From contig CM073590.1 of NCBI GenBank assembly GCA_037074705.1, positions 165,166,746 through 165,230,745 of the forward strand: a DNA stretch of 64,000 nucleotides, written 5' to 3'. Made by a program: the position numbers and the translations under genes. Every line of letters starts with the position of its first letter. Position 1 is the first letter of the stretch. Shown here piece by piece: positions 13,918 to 22,776 of this stretch. The notes beneath the pieces were generated by a model. That model worked only from the letters and a program-made list of their open reading frames with translations. It had not been told where the DNA came from and searched no databases. The DNA is from Zhengitettix transpicula (lineage: Eukaryota; Arthropoda; Insecta; Orthoptera; Tetrigidae).

Positions 13918-16900
13918 ATGACTATTTTCGTAATGGTTGCATATCAGAACGTTGAAGGGTTTTAGGATCCCATCTATTTCGATTCATGTTTGTGCGATTA
14001 ACTTTCTCAGTGAATGAGAACATTGATTGTGCCTGTGAGGGTTGCATGAAAGCTAAGCACGTGAAAATTCACAGTGGTGCAAGAGGTGATGATTCGTGTG
14101 GTCTACCTGTCTCTTTATCACTGGCGGGCCATACGGGGCATTCACTACAAATACCCTCTTAGTAGGGTCAGGCTCTAATGGCTGCAGGATAAAATCACTT
14201 TACAGATTAATTCACCGAAATAATGCAATAATGTAGGAGAGATTGTAATATTTAAGGTACTCACGTCTTTGGTGTTGGGCTCGATGATTAATCCAGGGCA
14301 GACGTCAGCAGTTGACGTGTTCGCGTAACCGTTGCGATGGTGTCCTATACGTGCCTCCGAAATTTCTATGGCCGTGTAATTCACCATAGTAACGATGGCG
14401 ACAGAGAAGTTCACTCGAAGGGCGTACAGGTTGGCCACACCCAGCAATCCCATAAGACCCAATGTGTATCGGACTTTCCATCTCGCTGTGAAAAAGAACG
14501 AATTATATTACATGAAAGAGTTGTAGATTTGTTGAATTGACGTTTCTGAGAGAAACAATTGTGCTACCAATCGTATATACGATTCGGTTTTGTGCATATG
14601 TTCCCATTGATTTAAATAAACTTGATACCGTACCATTATCTTTTCAAAAAAATATATTTATAGATAATTTCATATATAAACTTCCAGTGGAGTTAGGAAA
14701 AGTTACTAAGTTTTCTCTAGATATTCCAGTCGCTTAGGCCATTGTGTTTTTACCAGCATACTGTGGTTATATAAATTGAAAAGGGCAACTGTCTGGTCCT
14801 TATTTCAACCGCATACTGCATAAAACTAATATCTGGTATTATAATTCACAATCTTCCAAAAAAAAATTGTTTGGAAATTGTAAACAGTATATGCCCTGAA
14901 CTCTGAAAATATGAATGTCAGATCTATTGAGCCAGTCAGATATCTTTATTTTGTATATCTGAAAATGAAAATTTATGATGTTTCAAGTTCGAATATTTCG
15001 TCTGAGAGAAACTATTTCTCTGTTGCTGAAATAAGAATTTATGTGTTGTAATTCATCAAAAATTTACAAACTTGTTAAACTAATCATTACTTACACTGGT
15101 AGTGATGCAAATCATATTTTCTGTGCGCGCACAATCTATTGTAATTTAATATAAGAGGTTTCCTTCGAATCCTTATCTGTGCTCTGTTTTGAGCTCTTAT
15201 ATAGCTCGGATATGCATGTTGAAAAATGGACGTTATCGTTTTTAAGAAACTATTTGGCTTTTTTTTCTTTTCGCTGGCAAAATTGAGTTAGTGGAGTGTT
15301 TCTGCACCGGATTCAAGTTACCTCACTGGAACTAAGCTAACACGTACATAAATAATCTTATGCTGAATGAATGAATATGACGTAGTAATTTAGTTTGTAG
15401 CGTCTTTATGGAGCTAATATACCATATATATAGAATTTATGATGTAATACATTTTAAATGAACACATTTAAAAAATATTTTACTTCAGCGGAAGTGATAT
15501 GAGACCGTGCCTTTCCTACTGCCTTTCTACCTTATTGTTTTGAGAGGTATATGTTCCGGGGTCGCAGACCTTGGGCATACGGTAAGTGTTGTCCGCTATT
15601 CTTATTGGAAAAGTCGGCCAGCTGCCTCCTAAACCGGTCAAGGCACGGCGAGGGGAAAGCTGCGACCCCACAGCTAACCCCTCTCCCGCCATCGGAAGGG
15701 CGTGGGACAAGTACCAAATGCCCGACCTACCTGATGCAGGTTTTTCTAGGGTTTTCCCTGCATCACTTTAAGGCGAATTGCCGGGTAGAATCCTTAAACC
15801 ATAACCCGGGGGCCCTAGTTAACCCTTGGTTACCTTCCTCTACCCTTCCGCATCCCCCCTTTCAAATCCCTTCCTATGCTATTAAAGGGGAGTTACCACC
15901 ATGTGGATTACCCTCATGTAGCCTGTTACCCTAAAAAGAAAATTCTGTTGAAATTCAACTAAAATTTACAAACTTGTTAAACTAATCAGTAGTTACACTG
16001 TTAGTGATGCAAATAATATTTTCTATGCACACACAGTCTATTCTATTCTAATATTAGAGGTTTCCTTCGAATCCTTATCGCCACTCTGTTATGAGCTCTT
16101 GTATAGTTTGCATATGCATGTTGCAAAATTAGTTGTCTTGGAAGTTGTTTTTTTTCTATTCACAGGTAAAATTAAGTTCGTGGAGTGTTTCTGTTCCGGG
16201 TTCAAGTTACCATACTGGAACTAAGCTAATACCTAATACATGTATAGAAAATCTTATGCTGAATAAATATGACGTAGTCATTTATTTGGTAGCATATTAA
16301 ATGAACACAATTTAAAAATATTTTAGTTCTGAGGAAATGTGATGTGCCTTTCCTACTGCCTTTCTACTTTTATCATTGTTTTTCTCACGGGGATGTATTT
16401 CTCCTTTCGTACAGGCAAATCCACTGAATTTAATGAAAGAATAGAGAAAAAGTATACGTGTAAATACGTTATAATATTGAAGTTGCTGGAACGATTCGTT
16501 TAGAATTTGGGAGCTTAGTAAAAACAATGGATCGTAATGGAATTTGATCGTACTGTTATACTGTTACATTTTCTTGAACTGGTGGTTTGTAATGGAATTG
16601 ATATTAATTTTGAAAAAGGCGCAGAATCGGTTGGTGCATATTTCATCGGGAGCTACAAGAAAGCATCCCACAAGGAAAAACTGTGCATGAAAGAAAATTG
16701 AACCTAACGTTTCTGAAAAAAATAAATTCCGTTCATCTTCACGGATAAAGAAAGGAATAAGAGATATGGTTTAAAAGTTCGAACACTTCTACAGGTTTTG
16801 ATCTACTAGATTCAGACTATCCAAAAGAATTACCTTTCTCAGCTTTAGTGTTTCAGACTCACTTGGATAGAATGAATTTATCGAGTCAGTCAATCATTTT

Positions 16901-17195
16901 TGAAATGTTCGAGTTCTTAAGCTGCATCTACGATTCATTGTTACGTCCATGGAGACACAGAGGACCTTACTGTTCGTACCGTCCCTGTGTGACGCTGCCT
17001 TTCTTAACACACTATAGAATATCCGTACCCGTAAGCTTTCCGGTTATACCATTTCACTGAATGCGAGGAACACTATTCTTGTGGTAGAGTACCTTTGGTG
17101 TCTGCTACCGGGACGAAGTCGCGGACCTGCTGGTTCTTGAGGTCGGCGTCGGCTCCGAGGCCCACAGGAATCACGTCCAAGGTGTACGCCGCCAT
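2927..17195 (-). CDS. SLC17-family (sialin / phosphate-cotransporter-like) MFS anion transporter, 11 exons, 560 aa
   Basis: Exons, 5' to 3' on the minus strand: 17195-17093, 14485-14265, 14181-14107, 10815-10582, 9381-9297, 8717-8494, 8355-8200, 8119-7987, 5630-5389, 3255-3132, 3012-2927. They total 1683 nt, giving 560 codons plus TGA. Every intron is GT-AG and every junction keeps frame. The protein is polytopic. TM1 carries the SLC17 stretch [16 protein letters not shown] (Arg58). The first lumenal loop has N-glycosylation sequons at Asn70 and Asn90. Around residues 143-172 comes [20 protein letters not shown] followed by an MFS motif-A-like [10 protein letters not shown]. The family motif [14 protein letters not shown] starts at residue 204, and [14 protein letters not shown] lies in the central loop. 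SLC17 members move organic anions or phosphate coupled to H+ or Na+, at plasma or lysosomal/vesicular membranes. The substrate cannot be told from sequence; the family includes sialin, VGLUT and Picot. The length is slightly above the usual 480-530, because of the long first loop and an acidic, hydrophilic C-tail. The start has a good context (GCC before ATGG). Confidence 0.93.
3132..3255 (-). CDS. Transporter exon 10 (TM12)
   Basis: Residues 492-532. The acceptor is tttttag|CAAA and the donor AACAG|gttagt. [20 protein letters not shown] is the last transmembrane helix, followed by EQPWND, the usual W-x-D/N end of the transporter core. Confidence 0.94.
3955..4190. mobile_element. Compact Penelope-like end fragment (fused inverted arms)
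   Basis: The outer ends are inverted copies (TAGCCAAATACAGACAAAA and its complement before CTATCTTTC). The left arm continues through CCACACAACG and CCCTTTCGTCAGACGCTAAG, as in the 29-kb element. The interior is almost entirely deleted, so the arms nearly touch. Confidence 0.65.
4950..5215 (-). repeat. R1 retroposon copy (old, partial)
   Basis: A degraded minus-orientation copy of the R1 family. Recognisable landmarks are GGTACTTGTCCCACGCC, the TGTGGGGACGCA stretch and the AACGATCCTAC segment, in the same order as in the 19-kb copy. Confidence 0.7.
5389..5630 (-). CDS. Transporter exon 9 (TM9-TM11)
   Basis: Residues 411-491. The acceptor is tgctttcag|CGGG and the donor AAT|gtgagt. It includes [20 protein letters not shown] and [20 protein letters not shown], the late MFS helices with the family pattern L-A-P-x-[FY]-[SA]-G-T-x-x-G-x-[ST]-N-T. 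Confidence 0.95.
5631..7986 (-). other. Intron 8 of the transporter
   Basis: A 2.4-kb intron with a TA microsatellite at 7137-7179 and a shorter one near 6988-7001. The 6360-6850 part is a little more GC-rich and may be an unidentified decayed element. No coding sequence is supported. Confidence 0.8.
7137..7179. repeat. (TA)n microsatellite
   Basis: About 21 uninterrupted TA units inside intron 8. Confidence 0.95.
7987..8119 (-). CDS. Transporter exon 8 (TM8)
   Basis: Residues 367-410 plus one base. It is separated from exon 7 by an 80-bp intron. The acceptor is ttttttgtag|AACG and the donor CTCA|gtaagt. [13 protein letters not shown] corresponds to the conserved N-G-x-x-S-A-L-P-Y helix of SLC17 transporters. 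Confidence 0.94.
8200..8355 (-). CDS. Transporter exon 7 (TM7)
   Basis: Residues 315-366. The acceptor is ttttacag|AAGA and the donor AGC|gtaagt. The sequence [17 protein letters not shown] leads into a hydrophobic helix with [20 protein letters not shown], matching the usual SLC17 FxxLPTYM segment. Confidence 0.95.
8494..8717 (-). CDS. Transporter exon 6 (TM5-TM6 and central cytosolic loop)
   Basis: Residues 240-314. The acceptor is gtttcag|GGAG and the donor GCGAAG|gtacac. It holds two hydrophobic spans, with [20 protein letters not shown] between them. It then gives the family loop motif [18 protein letters not shown] at the start of the central cytosolic loop. Confidence 0.95.
8718..10581 (-). 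other. Introns 4 and 5 of the transporter (exon 5 between)
   Basis: Introns 8718-9296 and 9382-10581 are AT-rich and carry no element I could recognise. Confidence 0.8.
9297..9381 (-). CDS. Transporter exon 5 (end of RxLEGxxEG motif, TM4)
   Basis: Residues 212-239 plus one base. The acceptor is ttttatag|GGCG and the donor TCAG|gtattt. It reads [20 protein letters not shown], completing the conserved EGVTFPA motif and the W-x-P-P-x-E-R-S-R-F signature of SLC17 proteins. Confidence 0.95.
10582..10815 (-). CDS. Transporter exon 4 (TM2-TM3, MFS motif A region)
   Basis: Residues 134-211. The acceptor is gttccttag|ACGG and the donor GAG|gtgagt. It contains [20 protein letters not shown], the GQLPGG turn, the motif-A-like [10 protein letters not shown] loop and the start of RILEGIAEG. 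These are the most diagnostic SLC17 residues in the gene. Confidence 0.95.
12045..12452 (-). pseudogene. Remnant of a transposon integrase-type protein C-terminus (KRBA2-like)
   Basis: A 135-codon open frame on the same strand as the host gene, within intron 3. The middle part ([16 protein letters not shown], then a D-x-V-R-x-x-x-R-N-V-L-A-V-V pattern) resembles the small C-terminal domain of transposon-derived integrase proteins annotated as KRAB-A-domain-containing 2-like in animals. There the typical wording is KFPxxxVGDxVxIPxxDxDRxxxxxRNxxAVV. A late ICKETF segment also fits. No catalytic core lies upstream, so this is a fragment. The assignment is from remembered motif shape only. Confidence 0.4.
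13884..13914. repeat. (TA)n microsatellite
   Basis: About 15 TA units in intron 3. Confidence 0.9.
14107..14181 (-). CDS. Transporter exon 3 (25-codon loop exon, possible cassette)
   Basis: Residues 109-133. The acceptor is tcctgcag|CCAT and the donor CAG|gtagac. The exon is 75 nt and phase 0 at both ends, separated from exon 2 by an intron of only 83 bp. It encodes a proline- and charge-rich stretch in the first lumenal loop. Skipping it joins exon 2 to exon 4 in frame. I am less sure of this exon than of the others, because the loop is poorly conserved in the family. Confidence 0.7.
14265..14485 (-). CDS. Transporter exon 2 (TM1 and first lumenal loop)
   Basis: Residues 35-108. The acceptor is ttttcacag|CGAG and the donor GAC|gtgagt (phase 0). 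It carries TM1 with the diagnostic SLC17 segment ending in [13 protein letters not shown], then the start of a long extracytosolic loop with two N-glycosylation sequons (NYT and NTS) and one cysteine. Confidence 0.92.
15058..15536. repeat. Left unit of a ~450-bp direct duplication
   Basis: Shares long ordered blocks with 15959-16375: AATTTACAAACTTGTTAAAC, AGAGGTTTCCTTCGAATCCT, GTGGAGTGTTTCTG, CTGGAACTAAGCTAA, and CCTTTCCTACTGCCTTTCTAC at the end. By eye the units are roughly 75-80% alike. Confidence 0.85.
15537..15935 (+). repeat. R1 retroposon copy between the duplicated units
   Basis: 5'-truncated: it begins at the GTTTTGAGAGG point of the family consensus. The 3' end is constant (CATGTAGCCTGTTACCCT then A-rich). 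It lies exactly between the two units of the direct duplication. Confidence 0.85.
15959..16375. repeat. Right unit of the ~450-bp direct duplication
   Basis: Second unit of the duplication. It has small deletions relative to the left unit, for instance around the TATATA stretch that precedes the last shared block. Confidence 0.85.
17093..17195 (-). CDS. Transporter exon 1 (start codon, cytosolic N-terminus)
   Basis: This exon encodes residues 1-34, starting [14 protein letters not shown], and ends in phase 1 with donor AAAG|gtactc. The ATG is preceded by GCC and followed by G, a favourable context. No upstream in-frame ATG was noticed. The segment is hydrophilic, as expected for the cytosolic N-tail of an SLC17 protein. 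No acidic-dileucine lysosomal sorting motif is visible in it. Confidence 0.85.
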
Positions 17196-17330
17196 GGCTA
17201 CGACGACTGTGACTGTGAGCGTCGAGGCGCGCGTCCTCTTCTACGCCCAGTTGCGTCTCATTAGCGCCCCCTCCCCACCAACCACGTGAGCCTCCAGGAA
17301 ACGTCGCGGAAAATATGTTAATTACCACGC
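17196..17330 (-). promoter_or_regulatory. GC-rich 5' flank / probable 5' UTR of the transporter
   Basis: The 135 bp upstream of the ATG are clearly richer in G, C and CpG than the surrounding DNA. This fits a 5' UTR and promoter-proximal region of a host gene. No TATA box at a fixed distance is evident. The true start site, or a further noncoding exon, cannot be set from sequence. Confidence 0.4.
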
Positions 17331-17902
17331 CTCCCCAATTGTTGTTTCGGGCATTAGTGATGACGATCTACTAACTGCAGAATTAGAAGGACAAACAAAA
17401 ACATGGAATTGGCAACTCTTGTTGTTGTTTTATCGCAATGCGTTGTCTTGTTGCGCCGGTATGCTTTGTGTGTTCTAAAATCTTATCGCGAGCATTGCGC
17501 CGTTCTTGAGATAAATAAATAAATATTATGAATAAAATATTGACAAGCTCTCAAATTCGTTGGTATCAAGAAGGAAGCAGTTTTTTCATTAATTTTAATA
17601 AAACCTCCCACCAATTTTTTGTAATATAGAGAAATATATTTTTGTTCTCAAGCAAATCTCAGTCAAGAACAAATGAATTTAAATTCTGTATGGTGAAATA
17701 ATATTAGAGCTCCCGGTTTTACATCGTATCCTCCTACAAATAAGGACTTCACTAAAATTAAAAACTTTCACTTTTGATCTACAGAGTATTCTGACTTTAT
17801 TTCAAGTTTCTGAAAAAATGGTAGTTCTACTCCATTTTAACTGAGTTGCACAATAGTTGAATAATAAACTGGCTTTACATGCGATTAATATTTTTTTATC
17901 AA
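17331..17902. other. Intergenic DNA upstream of the transporter
   Basis: AT-rich. No supported feature beyond possible promoter sequence next to 17330. Confidence 0.6.
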
Positions 17903-18250
17903 GGGCTACATGAGCGTATTCCAGATAATATGCAACAGCTACCCTTTAGTAGCAAAGGAAGTAATTTGAGCGGGGGAGGGGAAGTGGAATGAAAAACAAG
18001 GTGGTATTCAAAAGTTAACTTGGGAACCCGGGCTAAAGTTTAAGGATACAACCCCAAATTTACCTAATATTAATGCATTGCAAACTTAGAAAACCTGCAT
18101 CAGGTAGGTCGGATTCCGATGAATGTGTGTTTGTGTGTGTAGAAAGGCTATGTATAGTGTAATCCATGTTCTGGACACGTCCCTCTTACAGTATAGGAAA
18201 GGGACTGAAAAGGTGGATGCGAAAAGGAACAGCAAGGTAGCCAACGTTAC
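17903..18250 (-). repeat. Two degraded R1 copies in the same orientation
   Basis: The first covers about 17903-18110, with AACCCGGGCTAAAGTTTAAGGAT and the ACCTGCATCAGGTAGGTCGG stretch. The second, about 18150-18250, restarts at the family 3' end (GGCTATGTATAG...TAATCCATG) and keeps only that part. Both read in minus orientation and are older than the 19-kb copy. Confidence 0.7.
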
Positions 18251-19054
18251 TCTCTTTTCTGGCTTGTTATTAAGTATTTCTGTCTCATTCTAACTGTTAA
18301 ATTTTTCTACAATAATTTATTAAATAAGTTTCAGTTCATGGTGTGTACTCTTTGTTTTATATTTTTTATTTCAATACTGTTTGAGTGCCAGGATGATTAT
18401 TTACCAATATAAAAAACAGTTTGAGTAATTTTAAATTTAATTTCTCGTTTTCCGCAAGCAGGTAGACATTAAATAGTTCCTGGAATTTTTACGTTATCAA
18501 CTTTACATTTATCGTAATAATTTATTTATCATTATAAGAGGAATCCCAATACAGTATCTTCAATATCACGCATTTATGCGGTGCCACAACCTTGTGGGAT
18601 ATTTTTAATTTAAATATAAATGAAATTTAATAACCTGGAAATATGATAAATTGTAAGATAAATATCTGTATTATATCCAAATACGAATGTAAATTTGTTG
18701 AAGTTCTATATTTCAAAATTTTAAATTATTAAAAGATAAAAATTTCATGGTGTGTTTGCGTGACTTTGAAAGATCCTGATTATTTTGTAAGCTTTAAATT
18801 GAGTGATTTTTTAATAAGTCTAATCTTCTTTTTTCACACAATATGCACACATTCGGAAAAGTGAATGCCTAGAACTGTCATGGTGAAACGAAATAAGATA
18901 ATTTTATGAGAGTAATATATCGGTTTGGAAATTAATTTAATTCCAGATTAAAGGAAACGTGTTTAGTGGATGCAGTTTACACATAATGGCACACGTACTG
19001 AAACTATCGATAACTAAGAATATAGTTTGAATGATCAAATTGTCTTTTATTTAG

Positions 19055-19505
19055 GATAAAAGGCTACACGAGCGTAATCCACACGGTGGCAACTCCCCTT
19101 TAATAGCATAGGAACGGAATTGAAAGGGGGGATGCGGAAGGGTAGAGGAAGGTAGCCAAGGGTTAACTAGGGCCCCCGGGTTATGGTTTAAGGATCCTAC
19201 CAGGCAATTTGCCTAAAAGTGATGCAGGGAAAACCCTAGAAAACCCTGCATTAGGTAGGTAGCGCATTTGGTACTTGTCCCACGCCCTTCCGATGGCTGG
19301 AGAGGGGTTTGCTGTGGGGTCTCAGCTTTCCCCTCGCCGTGCCTTGGCCGGTTTAGGAGGCAGCTGGCCGACTATTCAAATAGGAATAGCGGACAACTCT
19401 TACCGTATGCCCAAGGTCTGCGACCTCGGAACATACACCTCTCTAAACAGGCCGAGGTGTCTCAGATTGTGGGAACCTTAGTTCAAAAACGGAGAGGTAA
19501 AGAGA
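19055..19505 (-). repeat. R1 retroposon copy
   Basis: A well preserved minus-orientation copy reaching from the 3' end (AGGCTACACGAGCGTAATCC) back past the ACCTTAGTTCAAAAACGG segment, so less 5'-truncated than most. Open frames on both strands through it are part of the repeat and not genes. Confidence 0.88.
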
Positions 19506-21687
19506 TGTCTTAATATTTCCGGAATGTCTATAACGATTTAGTAAACTACTCTGCAAGAGAAATTCAATATATGGAAGATGCTTCAAACCAAAGACAATCA
19601 ATTTTTGCAATTAATGGCCTAAATTAATCAATTAACTTTTAAATTCGTGTATTTTGAACATTTCTTTAGAATCGGTTACAGTACATTCGTAAATTTCGTA
19701 TCCATTAATTTAGTGTTATGTCATATAAACCCGGTACCAAAATTAAGCGTCGGTAAAATTTACTAATAGAATATTTATGGCAACTTATTCACTAATAAAA
19801 TGATTATGACTTATTGGAGGGTTAAGTCTAAATCATGAGTATGAGTAACCGACCATGCGTCTGGATATTATATTTACAACAGTTTCCAACGAAAAAATAT
19901 GTGTATACATTTAAACGATGATGTCATACATTTCAATATCAAGAGATATATACAATTCAAGTATTTGGTAAATGGGCGATATTTCTGACTTTGAGAGCAT
20001 CTTAAATGAGTTGACCTTCGTACTTCTATGCCCTAAAACAAGATTGACGTTTATATATACATAATTTTATTAATAGTACTACGATTCTATCAATTAATCG
20101 TAATTAAATAATAATAATGTGAAGGTTTATAACGCGGAATAGTTAAACAATACAAGACTAATATTCTAAAATTAAAATAAAAAAAAACTGCGCAATGTTT
20201 AGGTTACCATTATGGGAAAGTAAACCTACATAATAATTTGTATGATATGCGATAAATGAACGAAATGTCACGGAGTTTATTACGTTTAATGTAACAATCT
20301 ACATTTTTGCGTTTGAAAGGATTATTCTTCCTTAATGTCTATGGAAACTAAATTCAGAGCAAATGTAACAGTATCGCAACTTCAGTAATTACTTGTTACT
20401 CCACTTGCCAGTGAAGGTCTTGCATTGCTCCGATTGATATGAAATGGCATTGCTTTACTTTGCCTTGGCTCGGACCACAGATACATAGATATATTTATTT
20501 TCATATTTATTTTCTTTGCCCCATTTTGCTTTTGCATACTGAGTGAATATGTGAACGCGTTCGTCCTATATTGCCATAAAATGTAATTAATGTACTTTTA
20601 ATTGCACAGATCGCTGACAGTAATCACGTTATGTTAATAATTTTCATATAAAATTTAATTTTCATCCAGTTAAAAATAGGCAATTGAAATCATAGAATGT
20701 TTATTTCTACTGTGTAATGTAGAATATGCACTAATATTTTACCGTCAGACGATCATATTCTATAACATTTATGTATATGTAATAAGACTCAACATTAGTT
20801 TATGACGTGTGACTTTACGTGGCATTTTTTAATCATTAATTTAATACCACTAACATATATTTCGACTGGATATTTAACCAATATAGTCAAGAAAACGTTC
20901 AATTTCGGACTTGTGCAAATTTGGGATATCCTTAACTTCGATTGTATTTGGAGATGTGGAACACACTAAGCAAGGTAACAAATTTTCAATTTGTCACTGA
21001 TATAAATGTTTCTGTTTTAAGGTTTTTTTCTACTTTCTATGAACTTAAGACATCTATTTACTTCTAGTTCTAAAGTAAATTCTAAACTAGAGTTAAAGTT
21101 ATTAACAAACTTCGGTCATATTATCCAATTCTGTGTCAGGTGTGATAACATGTCATCAACAAAACGAGACTAACGTATAGGTTTAAAATTAAGAGGTTAA
21201 ATAATAACGAAAGAAAGATAGAAATAAAAAAAATTATCTATTACTAAGACTATTCTAACGCTATTAAGAACGTATAGTGTGTATATAAAACGAATTACTT
21301 GATTCGACACTTGTGAAGACATTAACTTACCTGTCACAAAACCGTGATTTAATGCGGTATGGCGTGCGAATATATCATATTATGCAGCATAAAATAGGGT
21401 TGCATAAATTTGCTATATCTATGTTATAAATGTGATATCCTTATATCAGGAGCCTGTAATGGACGACAATGATGAACCACTTCGATATCAACACACACGG
21501 AATTCTCATTTCATTCTTCAACATTAGAAAAAATAATTGCACGCAACGTTGAAAAATTTTTTTCGTCAAAATTTTTCATTACCTTCTTATAACAATTCTT
21601 TCAGAAATAATGTTACATCGGAAATAACCGTAAAAAAATTGGTGTAATGCTGAATGGCTTGGGAATTTATGTTGGCGGAAATACTAG

Positions 21688-21731
<44 letters not shown>

Positions 21732-22266
21732 TGTAATGGTTAAAAAATATCTGGGCTTGATAAATAAGAAACACAAAGATTACAATTAAAGAATTTACAA
21801 TTTAAACAATTTGAAACGCACTGAATATGAAATGAAAAGAAACGAAATCTGACTATTACCTTTAATTTACTGTTTACAAAACATTCATTATTTTAGTTCG
21901 TACTTACAACTGTCCTTTTAGAACCAGACTTAATGATTTCAAAGCTTGGGAAAATACTTCACTAAAAGGCCATTATGTACATAAAATTGCACATTCACTT
22001 TCACAAACACACACACACTTCAATCCTTTCAGAAATCCAGACTCCAGACTCCTCGCCTATGGACAACCGCTGTTTCGCCCGCAGCCCCCAGTCAATCAGT
22101 CTCTATTTCCGCAAACACCTAAGATGTTTTAACAGGGAAACCAGTCAGTGTTACAGTGTTCATAAAAATGGATAGATCATGAGATACCATCGGCCCAATG
22201 GCACGTCGACGTCTCCTATTAACTCTGTTGACCAACTCTTTCTCATCCAGAATCTGGCGATCTGCT
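19506..22266. other. AT-rich intergenic DNA
   Basis: Contains a TA microsatellite at 21690-21731. From about 21980 there is more GC-rich sequence leading into the minisatellite block. No gene is supported. Confidence 0.6.
21690..21731. repeat. (TA)n microsatellite
   Basis: About 20 uninterrupted TA units. Confidence 0.95.
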
Positions 22267-22400
22267 TTAAGACATCCTTCTCCCTCGAGATCTGGCACCC
22301 AACTAACTTCTCTCCATCCATATCCTTCTCCCTTGAGATCTGACACACAACTAACTCTCCATCAGCATCCTTCTCCCTTGAGATCTGACACGCAACTAAC
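22267..22400. repeat. Minisatellite, three units of ~45-52 bp
   Basis: Three units each start ATCCTTCTCCC[CT][CT]GAGATCT and continue with CACxCAACTAACT. The second and third are nearly identical and the first carries a short insertion. Confidence 0.85.
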
Positions 22401-22483
22401 TATTACATTCTCTGGAGCGGCTCTACCTTCCATGCGTTCTCTTCCGGTTCCCACGCTCGCAGTTCCCACGCTCTCGGCAACAA

Positions 22484-22660
22484 AGAGCCCGCCGTCACTC
22501 ATAATATTATAAATAAACAATTCATGGTCTCCATAATTTAACATCAATAAGAGCCCGCCGTCGCTCCGTTCTTTGAGATTAATATTACAAACCAAGCAAT
22601 CCATGGTCTCCCTAATTTAATATCAATAAAAGACTGTCGTCACTCCGTCTTTTGATATCG
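22484..22660. repeat. Minisatellite, units of ~65-80 bp
   Basis: Two clear units start GAGCCCGCCGTC and end CATGGTCTCC...TAATTTAAxATCAATAA. A third, weaker unit begins near 22630 (AGACTGTCGTCACTCCGTC). Confidence 0.75.
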
Positions 22661-22692
22661 GCGCCGCCAAACAAAACATTATAATTTAAACA

Positions 22693-22721
22693 ATTAATGG
22701 CCTTCTTAATTAGTATTACAA

Positions 22722-22752
<31 letters not shown>

Positions 22753-22776
22753 TAATATTAATTAGAGGCCATTAAT
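22693..22776. repeat. TA-cored palindrome (hairpin)
   Basis: Arms of about 30 bp (ATTAATGGCCTTCTTAATTA... and ...TAATTAGAGGCCATTAAT) face each other around a TA/AT-rich core of about 25 bp. They would fold into a cruciform or hairpin. Confidence 0.8.

Larger units (their letters stand above)
10816..14106 (-). other. Intron 3 of the transporter (3.3 kb)
   Basis: The largest intron. It holds an imperfect duplication near 11060-11150 (two GTCAATGAATATG units about 45 bp apart), an integrase-like remnant at 12045-12452 and a TA microsatellite at 13884-13914. The rest is AT-rich with nothing recognised. Confidence 0.8.
14486..17092 (-). other. Intron 1 of the transporter (2.6 kb)
   Basis: It contains a direct duplication of roughly 450 bp (15058-15536 and 15959-16375) separated by one R1 retroposon copy. 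The outer parts are AT-rich without recognised features. Confidence 0.85.

Noticed and set aside
15516..15934. Several overlapping 60-127-codon frames on both strands (also at 19.3, 35.4, 36.0, 42.2, 50.2 and 50.7 kb)
   Set aside because: They recur at every R1 copy in both orientations with shifting ends, so they reflect the GC-rich repeat consensus and not genes.
22198..22604. Frames of 75-104 codons across the 22.3-kb minisatellites
   Set aside because: Their periodic peptides simply translate the tandem units, and frames are open on both strands.
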